Assembly (NCBI RefSeq): GCF_012584455.1 | Contig: NZ_JABAEB010000001.1 | Span: 314,657-378,656, forward strand | Origin: Shewanella oncorhynchi | GTDB lineage: Bacteria > Pseudomonadota > Gammaproteobacteria > Enterobacterales > Shewanellaceae | Direction: 5' to 3' | Length of the DNA stretch: 64,000 nucleotides | Shown: one piece after another, positions 40,719 through 50,545 of the stretch | How positions within the stretch are numbered: the stretch's first letter is position 1 | How the letters are laid out: each line of letters starts with the position of its first letter | Notes under the pieces: model-generated | Database searches by the model: none | What the model was told of the DNA's origin: nothing | Seen by the model: only the letters and a program-made list of their open reading frames with translations | Translations under genes and position numbers: made by a program

Positions 40719-41705
40719 TTGACTCAGCTCGCCCAAGGCTCAATTTCGACCATTTCACAGTCTTCAATCTACCTGCCGTACCGCGATGGTCAACTGCATC
40801 TACGCCAGTTATTACCGGCTGCGCCTGATTTTTCTAAGACGCCTATCCTCATGCTCCATGGCGCTATGTCTAACGGTCGGGTGTTTTATAGCCAGAGTGG
40901 CCGTGGTCTTGGTTGTTATTTAGCGAAGGCGGGATTTGTGGTGTATGTGCTGGATACTGCAGGAAGAGGGCTCAGCTTGCCTAAAATTGATCGTGATTTT
41001 ACCTTAGGGCAGGGTGAAGTGATCCGCGAGCAGTTACCTTTAGTGCAGCAGGCGATTCTCGATTTACATCAAAAAGTCTGCCAAGAGCAGACGACTCGTA
41101 AAGCCGTGGCGCCTTTGCAGGTGCATTGGTGTGCCCATTCATGGGGCGGTGTGTTGATGGCGAGTAGTTTGGCCCGATACCCTGATCTGCAGCAAAGCGT
41201 TCGTTCACTGCTTACTTTCGGTAGCAAACGGACAATTCGGGTTAAGTCCTTCAAAAAGTGGTTAATGGTTGATGTTTTTTGGAATCGTTTAGCGCCAGGT
41301 TTAGCGATGGGCCAAGGTTACCTCGCCGCCGATAAGCTGCGCATTGGTATGGACAATGAAAGTCGCGCCTCATTAGTTCAAAGTATCGATTGGGTGCGGG
41401 GTGATTGGATCGATCACGATGATGGGTTTGATTATGCGAAAGCGGCAAAGCACGCTCATTGGCCACCGGCTTGGTTTATCTCAGGGCAAAACGATACTGT
41501 GTTGGGGCACCCAGAAGATGTGGCGGATATGGTCGTAGAGTGTGGCTTTAAACGGGTTAAATCGACGCTTCTCTCTAAGGATAATGGTTTTAAGCATGAC
41601 TATGGCCATGCAGATATGCTGACGCATTTAGATGCCACCAGCGATCATTTTCCTAAGATAAGGGATTGGTATTTAAGTTTTGATCTGGCGGTATTGAACA
41701 ATTAA
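40719..41705 (+). CDS. Alpha/beta hydrolase
   Basis: A 328-residue alpha/beta-hydrolase-fold protein. Oxyanion HGAMSNGR near 47, the nucleophile Ser in AHSWGG (variant of GxSxG), a candidate acid Asp in ISGQNDTVLG, and the catalytic His in KHDYGHADM. The start at TTG 40719 has no visible Shine-Dalgarno and is uncertain. The substrate is unknown. Its stop overlaps the convergent PilZ gene by 4 bases. Confidence 0.85.
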   Translation: MTQLAQGSISTISQSSIYLPYRDGQLHLRQLLPAAPDFSKTPILMLHGAMSNGRVFYSQSGRGLGCYLAKAGFVVYVLDTAGRGLSLPKIDRDFTLGQGEVIREQLPLVQQAILDLHQKVCQEQTTRKAVAPLQVHWCAHSWGGVLMASSLARYPDLQQSVRSLLTFGSKRTIRVKSFKKWLMVDVFWNRLAPGLAMGQGYLAADKLRIGMDNESRASLVQSIDWVRGDWIDHDDGFDYAKAAKHAHWPPAWFISGQNDTVLGHPEDVADMVVECGFKRVKSTLLSKDNGFKHDYGHADMLTHLDATSDHFPKIRDWYLSFDLAVLNN

Positions 41706-44083
41706 GACTGCTTTTTATGAAGTACTGGGTATCTTAATTCGACTTCTTGGGTAATATCTAACAGTTCGCCGACACCAATTACACGCCATAACTGTTCTTC
41801 TAACTGCTTAGCTTTATGGTTTGCATGAATATTAATGTATTCCAATTCACGGCGTAGGTAGTTCATGTCTGGCTTCTCTGTCGCGCCGCGATAAATGCGT
41901 AGGGCGAGGAACCTGCCTAATGCTTTGCTCTGATTGATAAAGGTTATCTGTGCTTCGACATCACCGATTTCAGTTGCAAGAGTGCACTTTAAAAAGATTT
42001 TTCCGCGAGATTGACGAATTAACTGAATAAACACTTCAATAAAATCCATGTCCTGTTGGGGTTTCATTTGACGGATAGGTTCGAGAATATCTCGCTTAAA
42101 AAAACCGTCTTTTAGCAGTGGCGCTAAATTATATTGCAGAGTATCTGAGGTGCCCGCGGCAAAAATATCGCTGATTTCATCCTGTTGTGTGCCAACGCCT
42201 AAACAAGCGACTTGGGCAGATTTTGTCGTTTTTTCAACAAAATAGGGCACAGAATGTAAATCATGCATCAAAATATTTTTTAAACCATCGGCAAGTTCTT
42301 TGATTTCACTATTGTTTTCGGTGAGTTGCTCTAATTTTTCTTTGTTATGGGCAATAAGTTTATTTAAAAATTCGACCCCAACATGGGGCGTATGGCCCAT
42401 AACAGCGGTTAAATGCAAGGTTACACCATTCTTGCGGGTACGCACTAAGCGGTAGGGGAGGTTATCTAGCTGTGTTTTGCCTGCAATGGTTTGGAGCTTT
42501 GGGAAGCTTAACAGCAGTGGTTTATTTGATGAAAAATCTGCAGGATTATCCAAGGTTAATTGCATGCCTCGGCTTGAAATATCTAAAGTAATGCCCGTGG
42601 CTTTGTGCTTGTCTTGAGTCACATTGACTAAGGTTTTAAAGGCGAAACGCGCTTCTTGGCGTCGCTCGCTAAACTGCATGGAAACTAACTTAATTTGATT
42701 GGTGGTCAGTCGTAGTTGACCAAAGGTTTTTAGGGCGTTGGCATTACTATCGTCTTGCCAAGCTTTGTAATGGCCTCTGGTATCTTCGTTGCTGATTTCG
42801 ATAAGCTGAAGCAAATGACTAAATTGCGATAATTGTTGTTCGACCAATGGGCTAAATTTTGCTTCATCTCCGGGGAGGGTCGCACGTCGATAACCCTTGT
42901 CATGATAAATTTTGTCTTGGGTGACTTTGAAGATCCGCCAGCTGGGCTTGGTCGATGCAAAGCCTAAAAATAAAGGCATCATGCCCTTAGCTTTAAGCTC
43001 TGCTAAGGTGGCAGAGTAAAAATATAAGCAACCTTGGGCATTATAGGTAAAGCTAAAAAACAGCCCATGGTCGGGATTTTCAGGATGATTAAGTAGCTCA
43101 GATAAACGGCTTGGCGTCAGCATAGCTGGTAACTGGCTCACATCATTTTCATCTTGAAAATAATGCACTATCTGCTGGTTGTCTCGGCTGAGTAGCATGT
43201 GGCTCAAACCTTGCGTTTGAGTATTGAAATATAAAGGTAAGTGCGGCAGATGGGGTAAGTAATGACGCTCAAATCCGAGTCCAGATGCAGTCACTATCAC
43301 ATCATTCACATCTACCTTGTAACGCAGTTTGTAGCCGCGGATTAAATTGCCAAGCATTTCACTTAAGGCTTCGCTGCCCCCAATGCGCTTGAGTCTTAAC
43401 CAAATGTATTCGCCATTGGTTTGGCTATCGACAACCTCATAGTCAACACCGAGCTGGAGATCGGGATAGTAAAACTCTTCACTGAGTTCCAGTAACTTTA
43501 TTTTTAGGGGATGGTCGAGATCGAAGGGATGGTTAGCTGCAAGGCGAATACGGGCACCACCTACGGATAAATCTGCAGTTATCCCTTGTATTTCACCACG
43601 GCCGGTTTGCGATGCTGCGATGCGAATACTGTAATTCATCCGCTCTTCTGTGCGGTTGAAATAACTGCCTAAAACCACGCCGGGCACCATAAAAGGCTCT
43701 GACTCAGCGGCCTCTACCTGCGTGACACCTTGGCGCAACTTTAACCGACGTTGTTGGTGAGCATTGAGCACATACTCGTATACTCCCAAGGTATATTGAT
43801 TGCGAAACAGTGACATGGCCTCATGCATACTGTTTTTGGCGGGTTCATCTAAAAAATGTCGCTGTTGACCTAACATCACTTCAACACAAGGAAGCTCTGA
43901 TTTATCCCTGAGATCGATAATTCGCGTGCATGGTGAAGCCAAACGACTGAGTTCCATTTTCACTAGAAAACGGGTCGAATTGGTTTCATCTATCGTCAGC
44001 TGCTGGAAAATCTCTTGGAAGTTAGGTTCCATGAGCAATGGCTTGAGCTGTTCGATGAGTGCACTATGGTTATCTAGACTCAT
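41702..44083 (-). CDS. Large protein with two PilZ domains
   Basis: A 793-residue cytoplasmic protein, probably a c-di-GMP effector. A first PilZ domain has RTEER near 148 and DLSVGG at 171-176. A second has RRQEARF and DISSRG at 501-506, the classic RxxxR...DxSxxG binding pattern. The segments between and after are not recognised. No TM segments. Divergent from radA, with which it shares a 100-base upstream region. Tail-to-tail 4-base overlap with the hydrolase. Confidence 0.85.
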   Translation of the reverse strand: MSLDNHSALIEQLKPLLMEPNFQEIFQQLTIDETNSTRFLVKMELSRLASPCTRIIDLRDKSELPCVEVMLGQQRHFLDEPAKNSMHEAMSLFRNQYTLGVYEYVLNAHQQRRLKLRQGVTQVEAAESEPFMVPGVVLGSYFNRTEERMNYSIRIAASQTGRGEIQGITADLSVGGARIRLAANHPFDLDHPLKIKLLELSEEFYYPDLQLGVDYEVVDSQTNGEYIWLRLKRIGGSEALSEMLGNLIRGYKLRYKVDVNDVIVTASGLGFERHYLPHLPHLPLYFNTQTQGLSHMLLSRDNQQIVHYFQDENDVSQLPAMLTPSRLSELLNHPENPDHGLFFSFTYNAQGCLYFYSATLAELKAKGMMPLFLGFASTKPSWRIFKVTQDKIYHDKGYRRATLPGDEAKFSPLVEQQLSQFSHLLQLIEISNEDTRGHYKAWQDDSNANALKTFGQLRLTTNQIKLVSMQFSERRQEARFAFKTLVNVTQDKHKATGITLDISSRGMQLTLDNPADFSSNKPLLLSFPKLQTIAGKTQLDNLPYRLVRTRKNGVTLHLTAVMGHTPHVGVEFLNKLIAHNKEKLEQLTENNSEIKELADGLKNILMHDLHSVPYFVEKTTKSAQVACLGVGTQQDEISDIFAAGTSDTLQYNLAPLLKDGFFKRDILEPIRQMKPQQDMDFIEVFIQLIRQSRGKIFLKCTLATEIGDVEAQITFINQSKALGRFLALRIYRGATEKPDMNYLRRELEYINIHANHKAKQLEEQLWRVIGVGELLDITQEVELRYPVLHKKQS

Positions 44084-44183
44084 GTAGGGTTCTTTTTAAT
44101 GCTTATTTTGTATTGGGCTGTTAGTCTTATGTCGGCAGTATTCGCAGTTACTTAAATTGATTTTATACAGATTTTAATGAGTT

Positions 44184-45548
44184 ATGGCAAAGAATAAAAC
44201 GGCGTACGTATGTAATGAGTGTGGACAAGACTTTCCTCGTTGGCAAGGGCAGTGTAGCGCTTGTCAGGAATGGAATACGATCACTGAGGTGAGGCTCGGT
44301 GCAGCTTCGCCTGGGCGCAGCACTAAGTTTGTCGGTTATGCCGGAGCAAGCAGCAATGAAGTGAAGACATTAGATCAAATCGATCTTAATGCCTTACCGC
44401 GGATCTTGAGTCATTTTGGCGAATTAGACCGAGTACTCGGTGGTGGGATTGTACCTGGTTCTGCCATTTTGATTGGCGGACATCCAGGCGCAGGTAAGAG
44501 TACGCTTTTATTGCAAACTCTGTGTCATCTGGCCGAGCAAATGCCTGCACTGTATGTCACGGGTGAAGAATCGTTGCAGCAGGTAGCGATGCGCGCCCAT
44601 CGTCTTGGTTTGCCAACCAATAAATTGCGGATGTTGTCTGAAACCAGCGTCGAGCAAATTTGCGAAGTTGCCCTTAAAGAATTGCCTAAAGTCATCGTCG
44701 TTGACTCGATTCAAGTGATGCACATGAGTGATGTGGCATCGAGCCCTGGCAGTGTGTCGCAGGTGCGTGAATCCGCTTCTTACTTAACCCGTTTTGCGAA
44801 AGAAAATGGCATTGCCGTGATTATGGTCGGCCATGTAACCAAAGATGGCAGTTTGGCTGGGCCCAAGGTATTGGAACATTGTATCGACTGCTCTGTGATG
44901 TTCGAAGGGGATAGCGATAGTCGTTACCGCACCTTGCGCTCCCATAAAAATCGTTTTGGCGCGATCAATGAATTAGGCGTATTTGCCATGACAGAGCGCG
45001 GCTTAAAGGAAGTCGCCAATCCTTCGGCAATCTTCCTTTCTCGTGGTGAAGAAGAATCATCTGGCTCGCTTGTCATGGTGGTTTGGGAAGGCACCCGGCC
45101 TTTGTTGGTGGAGCTGCAAGTGCTGGTGGATAACTCAGCCATGTCTAACCCGCGCCGCGTGGCTGTGGGTATGGATGCAAACCGTTTGGCCATGTTGCTT
45201 GCTGTAATGCACCGCCATGGTGGTTTGCAGATGTCGGATCAGGACGTGTTTGTTAACGTGGTGGGCGGCGTAAAAGTGACTGAAACCAGTGCCGACTTAA
45301 CCTTGCTGCTTGCTATGGTATCGAGTTTTCGCGGTGATATTTTGCCTAGCGATTTAGTGGCCTTTGGTGAGGTCGGGTTGTCCGGTGAAATTCGTCCTGT
45401 GCCCAATGGGCAAGAGCGATTAATCGAAGCCGCTAAGCATGGTTTTAAGCGAGCAATCGTGCCCAAGGCCAATGTGCCGAAAAAGCCTCCTGCTGGGATG
45501 GAAGTGGTGGGTGTTTCTAAGTTATCCGAAGCGCTAGAAGCGATTTAG
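44184..45548 (+). CDS. radA: DNA repair protein RadA
   Basis: A 454-residue RecA-like ATPase that promotes branch migration in recombination. The zinc finger has C10, C13, C24, C27. Walker A GGHPGAGKST is at 98-107. KNRFGAINELGVF is the RadA signature, and a Lon-protease-like domain follows (FGEVGLSGEIRPV). Full length (E. coli 460). Confidence 0.97.
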   Translation: MAKNKTAYVCNECGQDFPRWQGQCSACQEWNTITEVRLGAASPGRSTKFVGYAGASSNEVKTLDQIDLNALPRILSHFGELDRVLGGGIVPGSAILIGGHPGAGKSTLLLQTLCHLAEQMPALYVTGEESLQQVAMRAHRLGLPTNKLRMLSETSVEQICEVALKELPKVIVVDSIQVMHMSDVASSPGSVSQVRESASYLTRFAKENGIAVIMVGHVTKDGSLAGPKVLEHCIDCSVMFEGDSDSRYRTLRSHKNRFGAINELGVFAMTERGLKEVANPSAIFLSRGEEESSGSLVMVVWEGTRPLLVELQVLVDNSAMSNPRRVAVGMDANRLAMLLAVMHRHGGLQMSDQDVFVNVVGGVKVTETSADLTLLLAMVSSFRGDILPSDLVAFGEVGLSGEIRPVPNGQERLIEAAKHGFKRAIVPKANVPKKPPAGMEVVGVSKLSEALEAI

Positions 45549-45586
45549 CATCAAATGCACGCGAGTGAGATTAACACCAGCAAGCA

Positions 45587-45610
45587 AAACAGCGCCATTA
45601 GGCGCTGTTT
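45587..45610. terminator. Bidirectional terminator between radA and the PilZ gene
   Basis: Perfect 10-bp stem AAACAGCGCC/GGCGCTGTTT with ATTA loop; T-rich on both strands. Confidence 0.8.
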
Positions 45611-45629
45611 GTATTTGTGAGCTAGTATT

Positions 45630-46001
45630 TTAAGCTGTGATATTGTGTTTTTCGATAAACAACATGAGTTCACGATTCAGCAAAGAAGCATCACCTAGGT
45701 TCAGTTCCACCATACGTTTTAGGTGGCTGATACTATCAACATCGATAAAGTTACACTTCAAACCTAATTGGGCATTTTTTTGATGGACCAACTCAGTTTC
45801 CATACGGATCTCAATGTCAGATTCTGGTAAGGCAAAACTGAGGGTAATAGCATCACCCGAATTAATAAAATTTTGCGGTTCTTCAACCAAGGCACCATTT
45901 AGACTCAAATCGAGAATGGTCGTCTCCCACTGTGCACCACCTTGTTGTAGATGTGCGCTCGTGGCAAATAGAATCCGCGAAAACTTACGCCTTTCGTCCA
46001 T
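45630..46001 (-). CDS. Single PilZ-domain protein
   Basis: A 123-residue protein that is nearly all PilZ domain: MDERRKFSR at the start (RRxxxR) and DLSLNG at 31-36 (DxSxxG), the c-di-GMP binding elements. The ATG at 46001 has AAGGA 6 bases upstream; an ATG seven codons earlier is weaker. It faces radA convergently. Confidence 0.9.
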   Translation of the reverse strand: MDERRKFSRILFATSAHLQQGGAQWETTILDLSLNGALVEEPQNFINSGDAITLSFALPESDIEIRMETELVHQKNAQLGLKCNFIDVDSISHLKRMVELNLGDASLLNRELMLFIEKHNITA

Positions 46002-46696
46002 ACCCAATCCTTTTTCTTTCATAGTCAGCTAAGTGTAGTCCCATCAGTGCCTCTAAGCATAAGTCATATTGATGTGGCTGTAAAAGCAGAGTAATTTTTT
46101 GTTCAATAAAGCTACCAAGATCGCATATTCACGCAGGCGGTGTGAATGACGAGGTGTTCGTTACATAAAGCGTAAGTGTGGCTCCTTGTACAACAACCCC
46201 TGAAACGTTAATACGCCAAGTATCAATACACTAAGTATCAAGGTTTGGTTGACTTGCCATATTCTAATATTGGGAGATGAAGGAGGGGGTGAAGTTAGCG
46301 TACGTTTACGCGGCACTGGCAGACTCTTATCGTGATTAATGTGATATTAAGTAGCAGTTATTACATAGGTTTAGGCGTTTTTTTAAACAACAGATTTCAG
46401 TTTTTGCCGCTAATTTTTTATCGAAGTGTAGGCGATGTCTTAGCTATCTTTGGGAGATTCCAGTATCATCCGCGGCCAACAACGGCTGCGTCTACATGGT
46501 TAATGGCTTTTTAATCATCGCGAGGCATCACTGCTTGCAGATCATGGATTTTTCCCACAGTAGGAAAATGATGTGGATCTCTCACCCAAGTCTGATGGAT
46601 TTGGGGCTCTAATCTGCCGCAGCCAGCGTCGCCAATTGCGTTTTAGGGTAATTGGTACCGACCCCATTTTAAGAGATCACAAGGTATAACAACATT
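46002..46696. other. Long non-coding stretch before the purine permease
   Basis: About 695 bases with no plausible gene. A GCGTACGTTTACGC element at 46298-46311 resembles half of a PurR operator (core ACGTTT), which would fit a purine permease downstream. A small hairpin TTCAC...GTGAA lies near 46130-46150. I see no purine riboswitch. Confidence 0.4.
46298..46311 (+). promoter_or_regulatory. Weak PurR-like operator
   Basis: GCGTA-CGTT-TACGC: 5-bp palindromic arms around a CGTT core; roughly 10 of 16 positions agree with the E. coli PurR consensus. It is far (about 385 bases) from the permease start, which lowers confidence. Confidence 0.25.
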
Positions 46697-48049
46697 ATGT
46701 CTGAGCAATTGAGTTCAACAGCCGTATCCTCTGGTTCGTTTCTGGACCGTTATTTTTCTATTCAACAACGTGGTAGCACAGTTCGCCAAGAAGTGATTGC
46801 GGGATTCACAACCTTCCTCGCTATGGTCTACTCAGTGATTGTGGTGCCTAACATGTTAGGCCAAGCGGGATTTGATCCCGGTGCCGTGTTTATTGCAACC
46901 TGTTTAATTGCTTCATTTGGTTCTTTACTCATGGGTTTATGGGCTAACTTACCTATGGCGATTGGCTGCGCGATTTCGCTCACTGCCTTTACTGCGTTTA
47001 GCTTAGTCCTAGGTCAGGGAATGTCGATTCCAGTCACCTTAGGCGCTATTTTCCTAATGGGCGTGACGTTCACACTTGTGAGTGTGACAGGTATTCGCCA
47101 GTGGGTGCTGGCGAATTTACCTAAGGGCATAGCCCACGGTACAGGCATAGGTATCGGCTTGTTTTTACTTTTGATTGCGACTAACAGTGTGCAGTTGATT
47201 GTGGCCAATAGCGCAGGCTTACCTGTGAAGTTAGGCGACATTAACAGTTTACCTGTTATCGCTACCGTTATAGGTTTAGCGGCGACAATTGGTTTAGAGC
47301 GCCGCGGTGTACCTGGCGGTATTTTGTTGGTGATTATCGCGCTATCGGTATTTGGTTTAGTGTTCGATCCGAGCGTTAAATACCAAGGCTTGTTCGCTTT
47401 ACCTGATTTTACCTCAGAGCATTCACTGATTGGTCAGCTCGATATTATGGGTGCCTTTAATCCTGTGGTCTTGCCTATCGTATTAGCGTTAGTAATGACG
47501 GCGATTTTTGATGCGACCGGCACTATCCGTGCTGTGGCTGGGCAAGCGAATTTACTCGATAAAGACGACAATATTGTCGGCGGCGGTAAAGCCTTAACCT
47601 CAGACTCAGTCAGCAGTATGGTGGCAGGTTTAGTCGGTGGTGCACCAGCGGCTGTGTATATCGAGTCGGCGGCGGGTACTGCAGCGGGCGGTAAGACAGG
47701 TTTAACGGCTACCATAGTTGGCGTACTGTTTTTATTGATGATGTTTTTAGCACCATTAAGCTATTTAGTGCCTGCCTATGCGACAGCGCCTGCTTTGATG
47801 TATGTGGGTTTGTTGATGCTGAGTAATGTGGCGAAACTCGACTTTGACGATAAAGTTGATGCCATGTCGGGCTTAACCTGCGCTGTGTTTATCATCTTAA
47901 GCTGTAATATCGTTACCGGTATTATGTTGGGTTTTGTGACACTGGTGGTAGGCCGTATTTGCAGTGGCGAATGGCGTAAACTGAAGTTAGGCGTGCTTGC
48001 CATCACCTTAGGTTTAGTGGTGTTTTATATGGGTGGTTGGGCGATTTAA
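46697..48049 (+). CDS. NCS2 family purine permease (AzgA-type)
   Basis: A 450-residue inner-membrane transporter with about 12-14 helices. Family signs: [63 protein letters not shown], the [13 protein letters not shown] motif at about 322-335, and DATGT. This pattern is that of the adenine/guanine/hypoxanthine group (PurP/YicO-like). Substrate not fixed from sequence. Confidence 0.9.
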   Translation: MSEQLSSTAVSSGSFLDRYFSIQQRGSTVRQEVIAGFTTFLAMVYSVIVVPNMLGQAGFDPGAVFIATCLIASFGSLLMGLWANLPMAIGCAISLTAFTAFSLVLGQGMSIPVTLGAIFLMGVTFTLVSVTGIRQWVLANLPKGIAHGTGIGIGLFLLLIATNSVQLIVANSAGLPVKLGDINSLPVIATVIGLAATIGLERRGVPGGILLVIIALSVFGLVFDPSVKYQGLFALPDFTSEHSLIGQLDIMGAFNPVVLPIVLALVMTAIFDATGTIRAVAGQANLLDKDDNIVGGGKALTSDSVSSMVAGLVGGAPAAVYIESAAGTAAGGKTGLTATIVGVLFLLMMFLAPLSYLVPAYATAPALMYVGLLMLSNVAKLDFDDKVDAMSGLTCAVFIILSCNIVTGIMLGFVTLVVGRICSGEWRKLKLGVLAITLGLVVFYMGGWAI

Positions 48050-48092
48050 GTTAGGTAAACTGAGTGATTTAAACTGAGTTATTGAGAACAGA

Positions 48093-48123
48093 AGCGAGTG
48101 CAGTCTTAGGATTAGCACTCGCT
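48093..48123. terminator. Bidirectional terminator overlapping the CBS gene end
   Basis: Perfect 9-bp stem AGCGAGTGC/GCACTCGCT with TTGATTTT after it. The right arm includes the last codons of the minus-strand CBS gene. Confidence 0.7.
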
Positions 48124-48543
48124 TTGATTTTGTGTCCTGTATTCACAATAGGCACGTAATAAGTCTTTCCAAGTAACAATCCCAACCAATTTACCGTCCT
48201 CTAATACGGGTAAGCAGCCGATATTGTTATCTAATAACATGCGGGTGGCCGTGTCTAAATTGATGTGAGGTGCGACGGTAACCGGATTACGCGTCATCAC
48301 TTGATGTACACGTTTTTGTAGGGTTTCTAAGTCTCTTGCGGTTTCCGCGCTACTGCCCAAGTTCGGGCTAATCGCGCGCAATAGATCCCGCTCCGATAAC
48401 ACGCCTTCAAGTTGGTACTCATCGACGACCAACAAGTGATGAAAGCTCGCTTGGTCGAAGATTTCCTTCGCCACAGTTAATCGATCGTCCATTTCAACCG
48501 TGACGACTCGGGTACTCATAATATCGGCGATAATGATCGGCAT
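48112..48543 (-). CDS. CBS-domain protein
   Basis: A 143-residue protein of two CBS domains: IADIMSTRVVTVEMDDRL...HHLLVVDEYQLEGVLSERDLLRA and VHQVMTRNPVTVAPHINLDTATRMLLDNNIGCLPVLEDGKLVGIVTWKDLL. Such stand-alone Bateman modules bind adenosyl ligands and regulate partners; the partner is not known. Convergent with the purine permease. Confidence 0.92.
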   Translation of the reverse strand: MPIIIADIMSTRVVTVEMDDRLTVAKEIFDQASFHHLLVVDEYQLEGVLSERDLLRAISPNLGSSAETARDLETLQKRVHQVMTRNPVTVAPHINLDTATRMLLDNNIGCLPVLEDGKLVGIVTWKDLLRAYCEYRTQNQSEC

Positions 48544-48658
48544 GATGATCCCCTGTTAAGCTTGCGCATCCTAAGATGCGCTCTGTTAATGCGCTGCATT
48601 ACAGTTACTTATAACAGAGTGGTGCAAGTTTAGCCAACACCCATTACAAAGTTTTAAC

Positions 48659-50545
48659 TCAAAGATCTTGGACCTCTGGCTCATCATCCGCTGTGATTGG
48701 CATCCGCTCCGATTCGGGCAAGTGTGCACCTATGTAGCGTTGATACTTTTTACCTTTCAGTTTGTGGGTGTCCACCAGTACTAAGCCATCGATACAATCG
48801 CCAAAGTCGGCGTCGATACCAAAGGCGAGAAACTTAACCCCATCCGCTTTACACAGTTCACCATATTGTTTGTAGAGCGTAGGTACGGCCGCCCCCATAC
48901 TCGCGAGCACTTGTTTGAGTTGCTTAAAGTTACTCTGATAATCCTCGGAGAAATACAAGTCATCTAACTTAGCTTTTTGGGATTTAGATAAGCCAAAGGG
49001 TGACATGGAAACTGCCATCTGCTGCGCAGGTGCAAATTCCCGCGCATAAAAGTGCACTAGCATTTCCCTAGCACTTCCAGGCAGTTGATTACTGATAGAC
49101 ACAGGGCCAAATAGATAACGATATTCAGGATGCTTGGCGAGATAAGCCCCAATGCCAAACCACAGATAATCTAAACTGCGTTTACCCCAATATTTAGGCT
49201 GCACAAAGCTGCGACCGAGTTCTAACCCTTGCTTCACAAAGGGCATAAAGCTGTCGGCGTATTGGAATAGGGATTGGCTGTAGAGTGCGTTGTCGCCATA
49301 TTTTGCTAAGACTTGCTCACCACTGGCAAAACGATAGGCGCCGATAATTTCAAACTGCTCTTTATCCCACAACACTAAGTGTTGGTAGTAGGAATCGTAT
49401 TTATCGATATCGCGGCGCTTGCCCGAACCTTCACCTACGGCGCGAAAGGCGATTTCCCTCAGGCGGCCAATTTCCCGCATGATGGGATTACTGTCGTGGT
49501 GTTGGTAGAGATAAATCAACTTGTTATCTTGCGTTTCCCCTAGAAGTTCACATTGTTGCAGTGCCGCTTGCAGTTCACGTCGCGATTCGGGGTGGGCGAT
49601 AGCGCTCTGTGTGATAAACAGTGGATCTTTATCTTTGCCAATACGATACAAGTGATTTTTAAGCAGTTTTATCTTGGTCTTGAGTGGAAAGTCCATTGAG
49701 CGTACGGCTTCATTGGGAATGAGCTCGCCAATGCGGATCGGCATATTACGTTTAGCCTGCTTGAACATTTCCTTCACTAGCAGCAGTGTCGCAAGTGGCT
49801 TGTAAATCATAGATGCGCCGTAGAAAGTGGCAGAGTTTTTGGCATCTAAAAATATTGGCAGTAGGGGCGCATTGCAGGAAATCGCCATCTTTAAAAAGCC
49901 TGAGTGCCATTGGGTATCACGCACGCCGTTAGGGCGCAGACGCGAGACTTCGCCCGACGGAAAAATCAGCACTGCGCCTTCGTTACGCAGGTGCTGGTGG
50001 ATTTTTTCTAAATGTTGTTTCGGTGTGCCACCAGTCATATTGCGCACCGGCAGTAGGATTGAGTGCAGCGGTTCCAGCGCCATCAAGAGTTCATTCGCGA
50101 CGACTTTAATATCAGGGCGAACTTCACTGATGAGTTTGATGAGCGCTAATGCATCGAGTGAACCTATAGGATGGTTCGCGAATATGACCACTCGGCCTTC
50201 ACAGGGAATATTTTCTATTTCGTTGGCGGGCACGGTAAAACTAAAGTCAAAACTCGCCAGCATTTGTTCGACAAAGTCTACGCCCTGTAAATAGGTATAT
50301 TGACTGGCGATATCGTTGCACTGTTTTTCATTGAGCAGGTAACGCAGCATGGCCTTGGCAGGTTTAGCGAGCCAAGGTTTGTCATTGATCGCTGGTAGAT
50401 TTTGTTCAACCACATTATCAACGGTAAAAATCATGTTATTCGCCTTAAACGGCACAGTATGCTTGTTATGGCTAAGGTTGCTGTTTAGCGTTTTTTCATT
50501 GTATTCCATAGCGTTATTTAATTGATTCATAGTGTTAGGCAACAT
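48659..50545 (-). CDS. Bifunctional acyltransferase, OlsF-like
   Basis: A 628-residue fusion. The N-terminal half is an LPLAT-type O-acyltransferase with FANHPIGSLD from about 123 (H125 and D131, one residue more than the usual HX4D spacing) and FPSGEVSR. The C-terminal half (about 330-628) is a GNAT-type N-acyltransferase like OlsB. This architecture is that of OlsF, which makes ornithine lipids. Assignment by architecture only. The start is uncertain: ATGs at 50545, 50530 and 50509 are possible. It overlaps the upstream phosphoesterase by 11 bases. Confidence 0.8.
   Translation of the reverse strand: MLPNTMNQLNNAMEYNEKTLNSNLSHNKHTVPFKANNMIFTVDNVVEQNLPAINDKPWLAKPAKAMLRYLLNEKQCNDIASQYTYLQGVDFVEQMLASFDFSFTVPANEIENIPCEGRVVIFANHPIGSLDALALIKLISEVRPDIKVVANELLMALEPLHSILLPVRNMTGGTPKQHLEKIHQHLRNEGAVLIFPSGEVSRLRPNGVRDTQWHSGFLKMAISCNAPLLPIFLDAKNSATFYGASMIYKPLATLLLVKEMFKQAKRNMPIRIGELIPNEAVRSMDFPLKTKIKLLKNHLYRIGKDKDPLFITQSAIAHPESRRELQAALQQCELLGETQDNKLIYLYQHHDSNPIMREIGRLREIAFRAVGEGSGKRRDIDKYDSYYQHLVLWDKEQFEIIGAYRFASGEQVLAKYGDNALYSQSLFQYADSFMPFVKQGLELGRSFVQPKYWGKRSLDYLWFGIGAYLAKHPEYRYLFGPVSISNQLPGSAREMLVHFYAREFAPAQQMAVSMSPFGLSKSQKAKLDDLYFSEDYQSNFKQLKQVLASMGAAVPTLYKQYGELCKADGVKFLAFGIDADFGDCIDGLVLVDTHKLKGKKYQRYIGAHLPESERMPITADDEPEVQDL

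Noticed and set aside
46332..46514. 60-residue frame in the long non-coding gap
   Set aside because: No ribosome site and no recognisable sequence features.
46023..46696. Purine riboswitch before the NCS2 permease
   Set aside because: The conserved core elements of purine riboswitches are not found in the leader.
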